A DNA stretch of 64,000 bases from assembly GCF_009727055.1 (NCBI RefSeq), contig NC_052349.1, positions 31,104,262 to 31,168,261 of the forward strand. Direction: 5' to 3'. A program made the translations under genes and the position numbers. The stretch comes from Benincasa hispida. Lineage: Eukaryota > Streptophyta > Magnoliopsida > Cucurbitales > Cucurbitaceae. Position 1 is the stretch's first letter. Each line of letters starts with the position of its first letter. Under the pieces are notes generated by a model, which saw only the letters and a list, made by a program, of their open reading frames with translations, had not been told where the DNA came from and did not search any database. Below, one piece after another: positions 45,952 to 57,837 of this stretch.

Positions 45952-46829
45952 TGATTCATGTCATGAAATGCATGAATTTGAGCTTTTATTTGTGTATTTT
46001 TGCTATAAAAAATGGACTTATGCATGAATTTGCCTTAAATTTTTGTCTTAAATGGATACAATTAATATTGTTGGGGTTAGTTGAGTTAAATACGGTTATT
46101 TATAGTTTTTTGGTTGATTTGTTCTATTTTAGCAGGTTTTGAAGTTTTTTCTGCAAATTTCTGCATCTAATGCGCCCACAACAGAAGTGATGTGCCCGAA
46201 TCATTAAGCCCTAAAATTCCAAATTTTTAACCAATCAAGGGCGGTTCCATTTTCTATGTTTTGTTCGGTTACCCAGCTATGATTTCACTTGAAAATAGAT
46301 TAAAGCTCAAAATTCAGTCTTCCCCAATCGTTTTTTCACCTGTAAAAAGGATTGAAGCTCTCCACTCTTCGGATCAACTCTCCATTGTCACCCTTCCATA
46401 TCTCTCGCGATATTGTAATTTTCACTACAGCCCATTAGAGATATAAAAGTACTATTTCACTAGGCTTAATTTAGGCTAGTTAATAGATTTTACATGTTAA
46501 TTATGCCATTTTATGGGTATTGAGCACCAAAGAGGTATAATCGAGCTTAAGATATCAAATGGGATTAATTTGAAGCAATTTGGAGGTAATTTGAGCATTT
46601 GAATTTCAAAAAAGAAAAAATGACCAAAATACCCCTAATCAGAGAATCTCCGAATACACGGGGAATGGAGGAGGGAGTGGGGAATTTTTTTCCCGTTTGC
46701 AATTTGGGACTAAGGACGAGGAATATATTCCCTGACCCCGACCCTACCCCGTGTCCTCGCTCCGCCTGCCCCGACTTTTGAATATAAATTATAAATTTAT
46801 AATATATATGTATATATATATATATATAT
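45952..46829 (+). mobile_element. 3' LTR, 5' part, of large Athila/Tat element
   Basis: Begins TGATTCATGTCATGAAATGC. It is cut at 46829, in a TA-rich run, by the copia LTR. Its 3' part is not visible here, so it cannot be compared directly with the 5' LTR piece at 32577-32967. Confidence 0.65.
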
Positions 46830-48328
46830 TGCTGAAGTTGATGCCCTAAATCTCGTAGGTCCTATAGTTTGTAAATGATCTGAACAAACTCTGTTTATTT
46901 AATAAAATATATGATATTTTATTCCACATTTTGTTGTATTTAATCATGTATGTAGAGACATTCGGGTGTTCATGTTTAAGTGATAACCTAAATGGTCTAT
47001 AGTAGATGGATAAGATTGGGTACCTTATCCTAGTGACACTACGAGTATGGCCCATTTTGAAAAGTGTTACAATTGTTGTAAAGTGTTACAAATGATCTAA
47101 TCTTAATCATTCATGTATAGACATGCGAGTAGGGTTATCTATACAAAGGAGTTTTGTATAAGATCAGACCACAAAATGTTTAGTCTCATTATGTAACACC
47201 GTTCATAACAAAAGACTTACATTTTACCAGGATGAACCATAGTAACATGACCTGAATCCTGAGTGAGTTTGAACTTCTGCCTATAAAGAGCGGTCCTTTG
47301 ATTTGTATGGGTGAGAAGTGTCCAGATCATTCGTTCAACAACCCTACCATTTTAGGGATTCGTCTGATTGGGGAGCTAGGAACACAGCTTACACAAGAAG
47401 GAATTCACTCCTTCCCCAAGGTCAAGGTAAGTAATGATAAAATTGCTCCCTTAAGGGCTGATTCCGAGACTTGAACAATGTGGCCAGCACCCACTTCCTG
47501 GCCCGATAGGTTTAGTTATAGTTGGACTATGATCTATTTGTTTATAGAGGGATCAGTGGTACTTGAGAAGTTTATAATGTAACACTCATGGGCAAAACGA
47601 TAATTTTGGGCAGCTGTACTTACGAGCAATTTAATGAAGGGTCATCGTACTGTTGATTAGTTATATCCAATGAACACGAAAATATATCTATAGTGCAAAG
47701 AGTGCAATTACCGGTTTTAATGGTTGGCTAGTTATCGTGTTGTTTTGGTTTTTATTTTTTATTGTGTTAGCTGGTCTGAGTTCGCTACAGTTGATACGGA
47801 TGAGATCGATTTTATTATGGTTGGTTAGTTATTTTAGTTCGTTATTAGTGGAGTGCCCGACAGTTAACGTGATGATATATGTTAATTAAAGAGTTTATTA
47901 ATTATTCATGTACCGTTGGAGCTTCAAGCTACGTCCATGAGGTCCCTTGTAGCACAATAGGATTAAATGAGAATCGATTTTTGGATTAATTTGAATTGTT
48001 CAAATTAATTAGGGATTTAATTATATATGATATAATTAAGTTATTTTAATTATTGATATAATTATTATAATATATTTGATACATTATAAGCTTTAGTGAG
48101 AGGAAATAAATATTTGAATATGATTCAAATATTAATATATGAATTGGATTCATAATCGTTAAATTTGAGATATGATGTGATTTATATTAAATGTCACTAT
48201 GAGATAGAAAAGAATCTATAGGTTATATTGTGGACAATATTAAAACATAGATTATATGTTATATTTGATATAACATATAGTTTAATATATATAAATTAAT
48301 GATATGATAAGTTATTATATATATATAT

Positions 48329-48362
<34 letters not shown>

Positions 48363-48902
48363 ATTATATATATATACTATGTATATATTAATTATTATTT
48401 TAATTTAAATGAGGGATGGAGTTACATCTCCCTCCTCCTCTTTTCTCTCCACCCACGTAAGTGGGTGGTTGCTGTATTTTGGTTTTTGAAAGAAAGGAGA
48501 GAGTCTCCTTCTTCAAATATATATATAAATATATAGACTATGAGAAAGATAGAAGTGGTTCTGTAAGTTTTGGATTGTTGGTGAACAATCTCAACTCTTC
48601 CTCCTATCTACTCAAAAATAAATTCCTTCATTCCAAAATAGTCAGAGCCCACCACTCCTGGATTCTCTATCTGAGAATATCAAGGAAGTCATCGTGGTAG
48701 TGTTCGGATCTTGATCGAAGGATTCTTGAACAAGTTCTTCAAAGGTAAGGGTTTCTGAAACCCTAAGTTTCTTTTTTTTTATTTAAGCATGTTATAATAA
48801 TTTTATTTAAATGCATATCTTGTTCTTTTTTTCTGTAAATATTATATTCTATGAGAAATGGGAAGTGGGACGATCTGCTTCCGCTCAATTTGGGTGCCTT
48901 CA
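46830..48902 (+). mobile_element. 5' LTR of Ty1/copia element, family B
   Basis: Starts TGCTGAAGTTGATGCCCTAA, ends TTTGGGTGCCTTCA, 2073 bp. A primer site follows two bases later. The reverse complement aligns with 38469-40449 and 5530-6302. It includes (TA)n stretches at 48316-48375 and a frame at 48461-48700 with no known domain. Confidence 0.88.
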
Positions 48903-48904
48903 AT

Positions 48905-48915
48905 TGGTATCAGAG
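48905..48915 (+). promoter_or_regulatory. Primer-binding site, initiator tRNA-Met type
   Basis: TGGTATCAGAG, complementary to the 3' end of initiator tRNA-Met, with a two-base spacer after the LTR. Confidence 0.9.
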
Positions 48916-50174
48916 TCAGATTTGCTGGTTTACTGATCCCAAATTCCATTGCTTGTTGAATCAATTTTTACAGTAATGGTGGTTTATAATATTCAGCATT
49001 CTGTTCATAATTCATGCGATGAATGGTTTAGTGATGAATGTAGTTTTGTTCATGGATGTTGATTTAGTTTTAAGGTTTTATTCGTTTACAAATTTGGTTC
49101 GTAAAGGCCCCTATTTTGGGCATAATTATGCTATAGAGTCTGTATTCATTGTTTTAAGTCACTCGTGCTGTTCCTGGAGAGCTTCAAAGAAGAAATTCAA
49201 AACTGTGCTTTAATGAGAAAGAAAGCAGTTTTACAAGATCGTGTAGCTTTTTGCTACACGATCATGTAGTTTTTGCTGATCGTGTAATTTTTGCTACACG
49301 ATCGTGTAGCTTTTGCTACAAGATCATGCAGTAAGTTTCTGCAGCATTTACAACAAGTTTGCTACACAATCACTGCAAAGAGTTCCATGGTGGATGGTTC
49401 GATTTGAGCGGTTCAAGGCCTAGTTCACATGTTTTGAACCGGATGACTCTTACTCTTGTAATAATTAGCCTTTAAGTTTCTTTTAGGTATCCTATTCCGA
49501 TCCATTAACTGTTAGATTTAAATCTACATATGATGTATGTTTTTATTATATGTCATATTGTATGTCATATAGTTTTAAAACCCACCATAGGTTACGCATT
49601 TATATTCAAGCATCAATTTATATTATAAGTGTTATAATATATGTATATGCATGATTTAAATTATATAACATGCTCATGTATCATATAGTATAAATGTTAT
49701 AGTATATGTATGTATGCAATTATAGCATATCCATACATCATTTATATTATAATTGTTATAATATATGGTTGAATGAAAGTATGGAAGTATGCTATAGTAT
49801 GATTCATTACCTAATTATATAAATGTTATATATGTAAGTAATGAATGGAGATTGCATGAAGCATGGCATTACCTTAGGTTAATTTATAAATGTTATGATT
49901 AACTAAAGTATGTCAAGCATGCAATGAATGTTTTAATTGTTGCATTTACTTATAATCATTATAACTAAATGAAATTATAATTAAAATCAATAATTAAGAG
50001 TTGTATGCAAACCTTAGGTTATAATCATTTTTTTAAAAATCGTTTTAAAACATCGTTGAGATAGACCTCATATCATATTTCTAATGAGATTAGAAATCTT
50101 AATTTAATCTTTTAACCGGTTTAATGGGATTAAATTGATTCTTAATAAAAGATTAAATATGTTACAAATGTATC
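48916..50174 (+). mobile_element. Copia leader, left part
   Basis: Untranslated leader without gag similarity, AT-rich, including AACCCACCATAGGTTACGC. It is interrupted at 50174 by the Tekay-type element and resumes at 58280. Confidence 0.65.
49237..49310. repeat. Hairpin cluster GATCGTGTAGC / GCTACACGATC
   Basis: 49237-49247 and 49253-49263 form a perfect 11-bp stem with a TTTTT loop. 49293-49310 (GCTACACGATCGTGTAGC) is a perfect 18-bp palindrome. Variants surround both. The cluster lies in the copia leader. Confidence 0.92.
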
Positions 50175-52518
50175 TGTAACATCATGTGCAGTTATAAAAT
50201 TAAATTCAACATTTTTGTATTAATTAAGGACTTTTTGTCAATTCTGAAATTTAGTGTGTTTAAAGGAAAATTTTGGATTTTTATGTCGCATTAATTTAAT
50301 TTTAAGTCGATATCAAAATTGAGATTTTATGGGGAGAATTGAGTTAATTTTGAAATTTGGATTTTAAAGAGGAAGAGGAAAGAATTTTAAAATATGTATA
50401 TTAGTTTATAGTTATTTGAGAATTAATTAAGCAATATTTGAAAAGATTTGGAATTTGGATTAGTTTAAGGAAAGAGGAATTATTTTGGAAAACTGAATTT
50501 ATTTTTTTAAGTTTGAGAATTGAATTTTGGGAAAAAAATATGTAATAAGTATTTAAATAAAGAAAAGAATATGTATATATATATAATATATATAATATAT
50601 ATATAATATTATAATCTCTCCTCGAGAAGCATAACTAAAAAGGGAAAAAAAAAAGGAAGAATTTTCATCTTCTTCTTCGTGAAGGAGTAATGGCCGCCGA
50701 AACCCTCTTCCTCCAGCCGAGGCTCAGCCGCATGCTAAACCGTCAGTCGTCGTCAACTATGTCCGAGTCACCATCCACTTTCGACCATTCACGTTGTCGC
50801 TCAAGCGCCCTAGCCACCAGTGCCTAAGGTGTCGTCGTGTCCATGCCGCTTTTCACACAGCAACATTTGCGTCGCGCCTGTCTGACCATCCTTCTCGATC
50901 GAGCCAACACCGCCACAGCTATGCCCAGTGCGTGCCACCCGTTCCAGCTGCGATGACTGATTTGCAGATCTGTTCGTTTCGCGCAGAGGGTTCTGTCGCC
51001 GATGATCGCTTCTCAGATCTGGCCAACGCCCACCAGCTTTTCTTCCATCGATCACTGTCGCTCGGGTTTTTGCCAGATTTTGAGTTTGGTGTAAGTTTTT
51101 TTGGGTTTCTTGAACGTTCTTGATTACCCATTTAAAATTTTGGCCCAATATTTACCCAAAGATTTTGGGTGTTCAGATTCAAGTTTCAAGGAGAATCTTG
51201 AGCTTTTTAATGTTTTCATTGTGGGTGATTTAAGTTGATCTCATGGGTTTTCGATTTCGTCGGGCAAGGAAAAGCCTAAGCTTACTAGTTTTTAAAGTTG
51301 TGATTAGAGGTAAGTAAGCTTACCACTGGAACTGCCCACGGGCTAGGCTTTAGTTGTATGTTAGCATGATGAGTGTATGTTATGGTAAATGTTAGCATGT
51401 TGATTGATAGTATGACCTGAATCAAAGTATGTTCTGGCACGAGTTCTGATTTGTTTACATATACACCTAGGCACTTGATTGTTAGTATGAGGTGGTATGT
51501 GTTTCCATATGTTGGTATCTGATCTACTGATGTTGAAACATACTTATATGTTGTGGAACTATGATGTTAAGGTATACATGAATGTTGTAGAATATGTTGT
51601 TGAGGATTATGTGTATATGGTAGAGCCATGGTATCGAGGATTACATGTATGTCATAGAGTCGTATGGTGTTGATTTTTGAATGTTGAGACTGTGTGAATG
51701 TCCTCACTGATTAGTTAGATGCTCACTAGTTTGTATTTCCTTCGGGATTCACCAGTTTTGTGTCTCCTTCGGGATTCACCAGTTTATGTTTCCTTCGGGA
51801 TTCACCAGTTTTGTGTTTCCTTTGGGATTCACCATTTTGTGTTTCCTTCGGGATTCACCAGTTTGTGTTTCCTTCAGGATTCACCAGTTTTGCATTTCCT
51901 TCGGGACCCACAGTTTTGTGTTTTCTTCGGGATTCACCAGTTTGTGTCTCCTTCGGGATTCACTAGTTTGTGTTTCCTACAGAATTCACCAGAGGTAGTG
52001 GGCATACTTAACTACAGTAGGATAGGACTCAGTCTCTTACCTGTTTCATGTGTGTATATGTGCCATAGGTGGATATCTAGAGGACATAGATAGATGCCTA
52101 GCCTGACCCAGTGGTGGGGTTACTTACTGAGTATTTCATGCTCATTCTTTCTTATGTTGATGTTTCAGGTAAGGGTAGAGATGCACCGGCGATGGCACAG
52201 CGAAATTCGTGATCGTGCCACTAGGACTAGTTTTTACGCTTCCGCATCATGAAACTTAGAGTCCTTATTTTTCCCTTAATGTTTAGTTTTACTGTTTGAA
52301 ACTTATTATGAAGGATTGTTTTTTATATACTTTTAATAGTCTTTACGAATCATGGGTACCCTATTATTGTTTTAACAATTGCATTTAATAAATGGCTTTT
52401 GAACTTCTCGTGGCTATTTAGCATTTATTTCAACATAAAGGAGTGTCATTTTAAGTGTCATGCATGCATGTATTTTAGTAACGGCCTAACTCAAGTCCTA
52501 GGGGGTCGGGTCGTTACA
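50175..52518 (+). mobile_element. 5' LTR of Tekay-type element
   Basis: TGTAACATCATGTGC ... GGGTCGGGTCGTTACA, 2344 bp. It holds a GC-rich stretch (50690-51060) with the words ATGGCCGCCGAAACCCTCTT and open frames on both strands. These recur, broken differently, in the 3' LTR and show no domain, so I treat them as leader-like LTR sequence. Confidence 0.93.
51730..51992 (+). repeat. 26-bp LTR minisatellite, 10 copies
   Basis: Ten units of 25-27 bases around TTTCCTTCGGGATTCACCAG, in the same position as the 8-copy array at 4283-4490 and the single unit at 57403-57428. Confidence 0.95.
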
Positions 52519-52520
52519 GT

Positions 52521-52532
52521 TGGTATCAGAGC
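52521..52532 (+). promoter_or_regulatory. Primer-binding site, initiator tRNA-Met type
   Basis: An exact TGGTATCAGAGC, two bases after the 5' LTR. Confidence 0.95.
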
Positions 52533-54850
52533 CCATGTTTTGGGTTCTGTAGACTGACTTACTATGTAAGTCTAGATTGTCCCTGTGGCTCATGAACGGA
52601 TTCCTCGTCATCGCCAGGTACGTCTTATCAATTACAAGTTTTATAATAGTTGTGCATTAAAATATTTGTTTAGCTTAATGCACCAGTTATGTTCTAATGC
52701 TAGGTAAGTGACTCGTTAGAAGTTATTATAAGAGGATTATCAGGTACGACACTACAAAAGGAGAAAAATAAAATAGAGTAAATTATGAGGTCACTTGGCA
52801 CTAGTTAATCTCATGGAAATTATGTTAGAAACGAACAAATATATATACCTCAGTTCAGCAATGCTAAAGATTGATGAAACTATGTAGAGTTATGACAATT
52901 TAGGAATGAAGGTATTTAAATGTTTAAGCCAAAGAATAAAATTTTCGAGACAGGAATTGATCAAGGACTAGTGTTATGTTTTGTGTTGGATAGTGCAATC
53001 GGTGGTAGTATAAAGTTCTTCACAGGCCACATACTCAAGTATAAGGTTAAAAGTTTTTTTATGGATAAGAAGGAGAAAAAAGAAGAGACTATGGATTTAT
53101 TAAAGGTTCTGAGATATTAAAACCAAACATTTCGAGAAGAATTTTAAAAGGATTCATAAGTCATAATCATTTGGGTAATACTACGACTTGATGAACTAGG
53201 TAAAGTATGTGTAATGATATAAAGAATTCTGGAAATTAGCTAGGTAGATGTCATTAAAGGAAGCTAAAATAGTTGGACATGACCTTGGACTTAAAGGGGT
53301 TAAGCACATGTAATTATTTGTTTAGGTTGAGGATTATTTTAGTTATACCTAGACTAAACAGAACCTTATGTGTTAATGATGATCCAAGTTAGACAGATTG
53401 AAGAAAAAAAAAGTCTTTTGGAGTTTAAATGTATTGAAAAATTGGCAAAGAGGAATTCTACAAAGATGAAAATGACTTGTGAGAGAGAGTAAGATTTATG
53501 GAGGAGTTATAGTAAAATATAATTTTAGTAAAGGATTTTGTTCCACATGGAAAGTTGATTAAAAAAAAAAGAAGGACGTGTCATTGAATTTTAGTGGTTT
53601 TATTCAAGAAGATAGAGTGGTGATTATGAGAGAATAAGTATCAAAGAGAAAGTTTATCTTTTGGAAAGAGAAATAAATTTAATGTGTTCGAAACTCCTAG
53701 TTAAGTATGGTTTGAAGGCTTGATGAGAGGAGTTACAAGGTATTTTTTTTTTTTTTTTGGTGTAAAAAAAGAACACCTCATTATCATGCGGAACTTTAGG
53801 ACAATATGTGTTAGATGGAAAGCTAGCTTATGTAGGTGATTGGTATGGAACTTTGTTTTAACACAAGAACCTGTTACCGAAACAGAAGGTTGGGAAGAGA
53901 TAAGTTAAAATGGAGTTACTAGTAACAGTAGATGTTCGAGAACTATTGATATGGTATGTTGAGGCTTCATTAGTTAAGACGTAAAACATTGAGGGCATTA
54001 GGAAGATTTAAGGGATTTGGACTTTGTGTGCAAGTGTTGGAAACATGAACTAGCAAGAACATCAATTTGATTGAAAAAGGAACTTAATCCAGCTCGAGGT
54101 AGACAAAAGTGGTATATGCACAAAAGTAAGTAAGTTGGATCTTCCAATATCACCATTGGCATAAGGGATAGACTTGTAATAAAGTTGAGTTGATAACAAA
54201 AAGTTGTTATAAGTGGATTTGGAGCGGTACAGGATAGTATGTTTTCTCTTGCATGGGCAATGAGTTAACTAGCTCTAGGGAGTACGAGTAAGTCAAGTTA
54301 TGACTTATGAATCAAGAAGGTTTTATCGTAAAAACCAACTTCAGGGATCAATTACGATTATTATGAGGTTATGGAAATGTGTTATCAATTAATTAATGCT
54401 TTAGCATCTAGAGACTTCAAAACCTCATTTTCAGAGGGAATTTTAGACTCATCCGCAGTAGGGTCTAAGTAATGATATGTGATTATTTTAAGGCTAAAGA
54501 ATAATATGAGAATTGACTTAAGTCGTTTTATAACCCATGACAGTATAAAGCCTCATGATGAGTTTCTCATGAATGTGAGACTTAATTAGACAGAATTATT
54601 CTCAGGCATGTAGACCCTAAGAAAGGCCTCACAGTCGGCGCTTCTAGAGTAGAAACAGTTTTCAGTTGCCCAGATTTGTTCTGGTACGTATCTTCATATG
54701 ACACATTATATAGTATGACCAGTTTCTTCACTGCACATATGAAGTTTTCCCAGTGACAAAATGGTAAATTCAAATGTATGTTTTTAGTGGATAAGACTTT
54801 CTTAACTTCATGACCGTTTTCACAGTTCTCAACTCGGATGTGTAGAAGTG
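52533..54850 (+). mobile_element. Tekay-type interior without recognisable coding
   Basis: The position expected for gag, protease, RT and RNase H. I find no motif of any of them. The frames at 52920-53120 and 54582-54773 (minus) lack domains. AT-rich with A and T runs. Either very old decay or replacement by non-coding sequence. Confidence 0.6.
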
Positions 54851-55798
54851 TTGCTAATTTTCAATATCTTAAGTTTCATAGCTATTTATGGAAGCGGTTG
54901 TTACACCTCTTTTGGTACTAGTTTTAGCTATGTCAAATGATGACCCTCGTTTTGCATCTAGTTTTTTTGAAGAGTCTCCAGTTAGTATTATGTACTCGAT
55001 TGGATTTTGGTACAATTTTCACCCATAGACTGATGGTCAAATAGGACGTCTAAACCAGATATTGGAAGATATGTTGTGCGCTTGTACGCTAGAGTTTTTA
55101 GGGAGTTGGGACTCTCACTTGCATTTAATGGAATTCGCATATAATAATAGCTATCAGACTGCCACTAGCACATTGCCATTTAAGGCTCTATATGGAAAGA
55201 GAGCAAGTCTCCAATATGTCGGGGTGAGGTTGGTGAGTGGAAGTTGCTAGGTCCTGAGCTAGTGCAGACCACGAATGAGGTAATACAGAAGATCAAAGCT
55301 CATATGCAACCAGCTTAGAGCAGACAGAAAAGTTATGCCGATGTAAAACGTAAGGACTTGGAATTTGAGATTGGTGATAAAGTGTTCTTAAGGGTGGCAC
55401 CTATAAAAGGTATTATGAGATTTGGCAGGAAATGGAAGCTGAGTTCGAGGTTCATTGGGCCTTTCGAGGTCTTAGAGCGAATTGTCCCTGTAGCTTACTG
55501 ATTGGCATTACCTCTAGCACTGTCTTCAGTTCATAATGTCTGTTCACATTTCTATTTGAGGAAGGTATGTGGACAGATTCCGTCCCATTGTAGTTGACTT
55601 TGAGCTATTGCAGTTTGAATGACAACTTTGAGCTACGAGGAGAAGCCTGTAGAATTTCTCGCCAGAGAAGTAAAGACGTTGTGCCACAAGGGAGAGTGCG
55701 CTTGTGAAAGTTCCTGTGGAAGAATCATTAGTTCAAGGAGGCCACTTAGGAGTGAGAGAATGAGATGAGGGCTCAGACCCGGAGCTTTTCAGAATAAA
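54851..55798 (+). pseudogene. Tekay-type integrase and chromodomain
   Basis: Around 54930 the frame reads SNDDPRFASSFFEES (family SDRDPRFTS, with one catalytic Asp), then HP.TDGQIGRLNQILEDMLCA, where the catalytic Glu of TERLNQ is replaced by Gly. Then SWDSHLHLMEFAYNNSYQTA and FKALYGKRASLQ. From 55290 come the C-terminal part (LEFEIGDKVFLRVAPIKGIM, SRFIGPFEVLERIVPVA), then ALSSVHNVCSH, and the chromodomain remnant (NLSYEEKPVEFLAREVKTL). Many stops and frameshifts. Confidence 0.85.
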
Positions 55799-55836
55799 CT
55801 TTCGGAGGATGAAAGTTCTTATAAGGAGGGAAGAAC

Positions 55837-57834
55837 TGTAACATCCTGTGCAGTTATAAAATTAAATTCAGCATTTTTAGTATTAATTGAGGACTTTTTG
55901 TCAATTCTGAAATTTAGTGTGTTTAAGGAAAATTTGAATTTTTATGTCGCATTAATTTAATTTTAAATCGATGTCAAAATGAGGAATTTTATGGGGAGAA
56001 TTGAGTTATTTTTGAAATTTTGAATTTTAAGAGGAAGAGGAAAGAATATTTAAATTATATATATAGTTATAGTTATTGAGAATTCATTAAAGCAAAATAT
56101 TTGAAAAGATTTGAAAATTTGGATTTAGTTTAAGGAAAGATGGAATTATTTTGGAACTGAATTTATTTTTTTGAAGTTTGAGAAAATTGAAATTTTGGGA
56201 AGAGATAATATCTATATATAAATAAAGAAAGAATATGTGATATATATATATATATATATATATTAATTTCTCCCTCGAGAAGCATACTAAAAAGGAAAAA
56301 AAAAAGAAGAAAAAAAAGAAAGAATTTTCATCTTCTTTTTCGTGAAGGAAGTAATGGCCGCCGAAACCCTCTTCCTCCAGCCGAGACTCAGCAGCACGCC
56401 ACACCGTCAGCCCTCGCAACCTGTATCTGAGTCGTCGTCCACTTTCGACCGTTCACGCCGATCGCTCGAGCGCCTAAGCCACCAGCGCCTGAGGTGTCGT
56501 CGTGTCCACACTGTTTTTCACACAAGCAACATTTGCGTCGCAACCTGTCCGACCGCTCCTTCTCGATCGAGCCAAACCGCCACCGCTAGGCCTAGTGCGT
56601 GCCACTCGTTCCATCCGCGATGACTGCTTCATAGACCTGTTCATTTCGCGCAGGGGGTTCTGTCGCCAATGATCGCTTCTCAGATCTGGCCGATGCCCAC
56701 CAGCTTTTCGCTCATCGATCACTCTGCCGCTTGGGTTTTTGACAGATTTTGAGTTTTAGTGTAAGTTTTTTTGGTTTCTTGAACGTTCTTGATTACCCAT
56801 TTTAAAATTTTGGCCCCAATATTTACCCAAAAATTTTAGGTGTTCAGATTCAAAAGTTTCAGGGAGAATCTTGGAGCTTTTTTATGTCTTCATTGTGGGT
56901 GATTTAAAGTTGATCTCATGGATTTTCGGTTTCGTCGGCAAGGAAGAGTCTAGCTTACTAGTTTCTAAAGTTGTGATTAGAGGTAAATAATCTTACCACT
57001 GGAACTGTCCACGGGCCAGACTTTAGTTGTATGCTAGCATGATGAGTGTATGTTATGGTAAATGTTAGCATGTTGATTGATAGTACGACCTGAATTAAAG
57101 TATGTTCTGGCACGAGTTCTGGTTTGTTTACATATACACCTAGGCACTTGATTGTTAGTATGAGGTGGTATGTGTATCCATATGTTGGTATTTGATCTGC
57201 TGATGTTGAGACATACTTGTATGTTGTGGAACTATGATGTTAAGGTATACATAAATGTTGTAGAATATGTTGTTGAGGATTATGTGTATGTGGTAGAGCC
57301 ATGGTATAGAGGATTACATGTATGTCATAGAGTCGTACGGTGTTGATTTTTTAATGTTGAGACTGTGTGAATGTCCTCATTGATTAGTTAGATGCTCACC
57401 AGTTTGTGTTTCCTTCGGGATTCACCAAAGGTAGTGGGAATACTTAACTACAGTAGGATAGGACTCACCTGTTTCATGTGTGTATATGTGCCATAGGTGG
57501 GTATCTAGAGGAAATAGATAAATGCCTAGCCTGATCCTAGTGGTGGGGTTACTTACTGAGTATTTCATGCTCATTCTTTCTTATGTTGATGTTTCATGTA
57601 AGGGTAGAGATGCACCGGCGATGGAACAGCGGAATTCGTGATCGTGCCACTAAGACTAGTTTTTACGCTTCTGCATCATGAAATTTAGAGTCCTTATTTT
57701 TCCCTTAATGGCTTTTGAACTTCTCTTGGCTATTTAGCATTTATTTCAACATAAAGGAGTGTCGTTTTAAGTGTCATGCATGCATGTATTTTAGTAACGG
57801 CCTAACTTAAGTCCTAGGGGGTCTGGTTGTTACA
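55837..57834 (+). mobile_element. 3' LTR of Tekay-type element, with two deletions
   Basis: TGTAACATCCTGTGC ... GGTCTGGTTGTTACA, 1998 bp. Compared with the 5' LTR it has one minisatellite unit instead of ten, and it lacks 113 bp (52282-52394 of the 5' LTR) precisely between two AATG words. These two changes account for nearly all of the 346-bp length difference. Confidence 0.93.
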
Positions 57835-57837
57835 ATC

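Larger units (their letters stand above)
50175..57834 (+). mobile_element. Complete Tekay/Del-type gypsy element (decayed)
   Basis: 5' LTR 50175-52518, primer site 52521-52532, decayed interior, polypurine tract 55822-55833, 3' LTR 55837-57834. The left flank is GTATC (50170-50174). GTATC recurs at 58275-58279, after the Cassandra LTR, and a remnant ATC lies at 57835-57837. The element is inserted in the copia leader. Its pol is reduced to integrase and chromodomain fragments, so it cannot move by itself. Confidence 0.92.

Noticed and set aside
50794..51148. Arg/Ser-rich open frames of 109-112 codons on both strands
   Set aside because: They lie in a GC-rich part of an LTR, and the homologous 3' LTR breaks them differently. 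Opposite-strand frames mirror composition, not coding.
52521..52532. A tRNA gene fragment
   Set aside because: Only the short primer-site complement is present, with no cloverleaf sequence around it. The same holds for the primer sites at 48905 and 31009.
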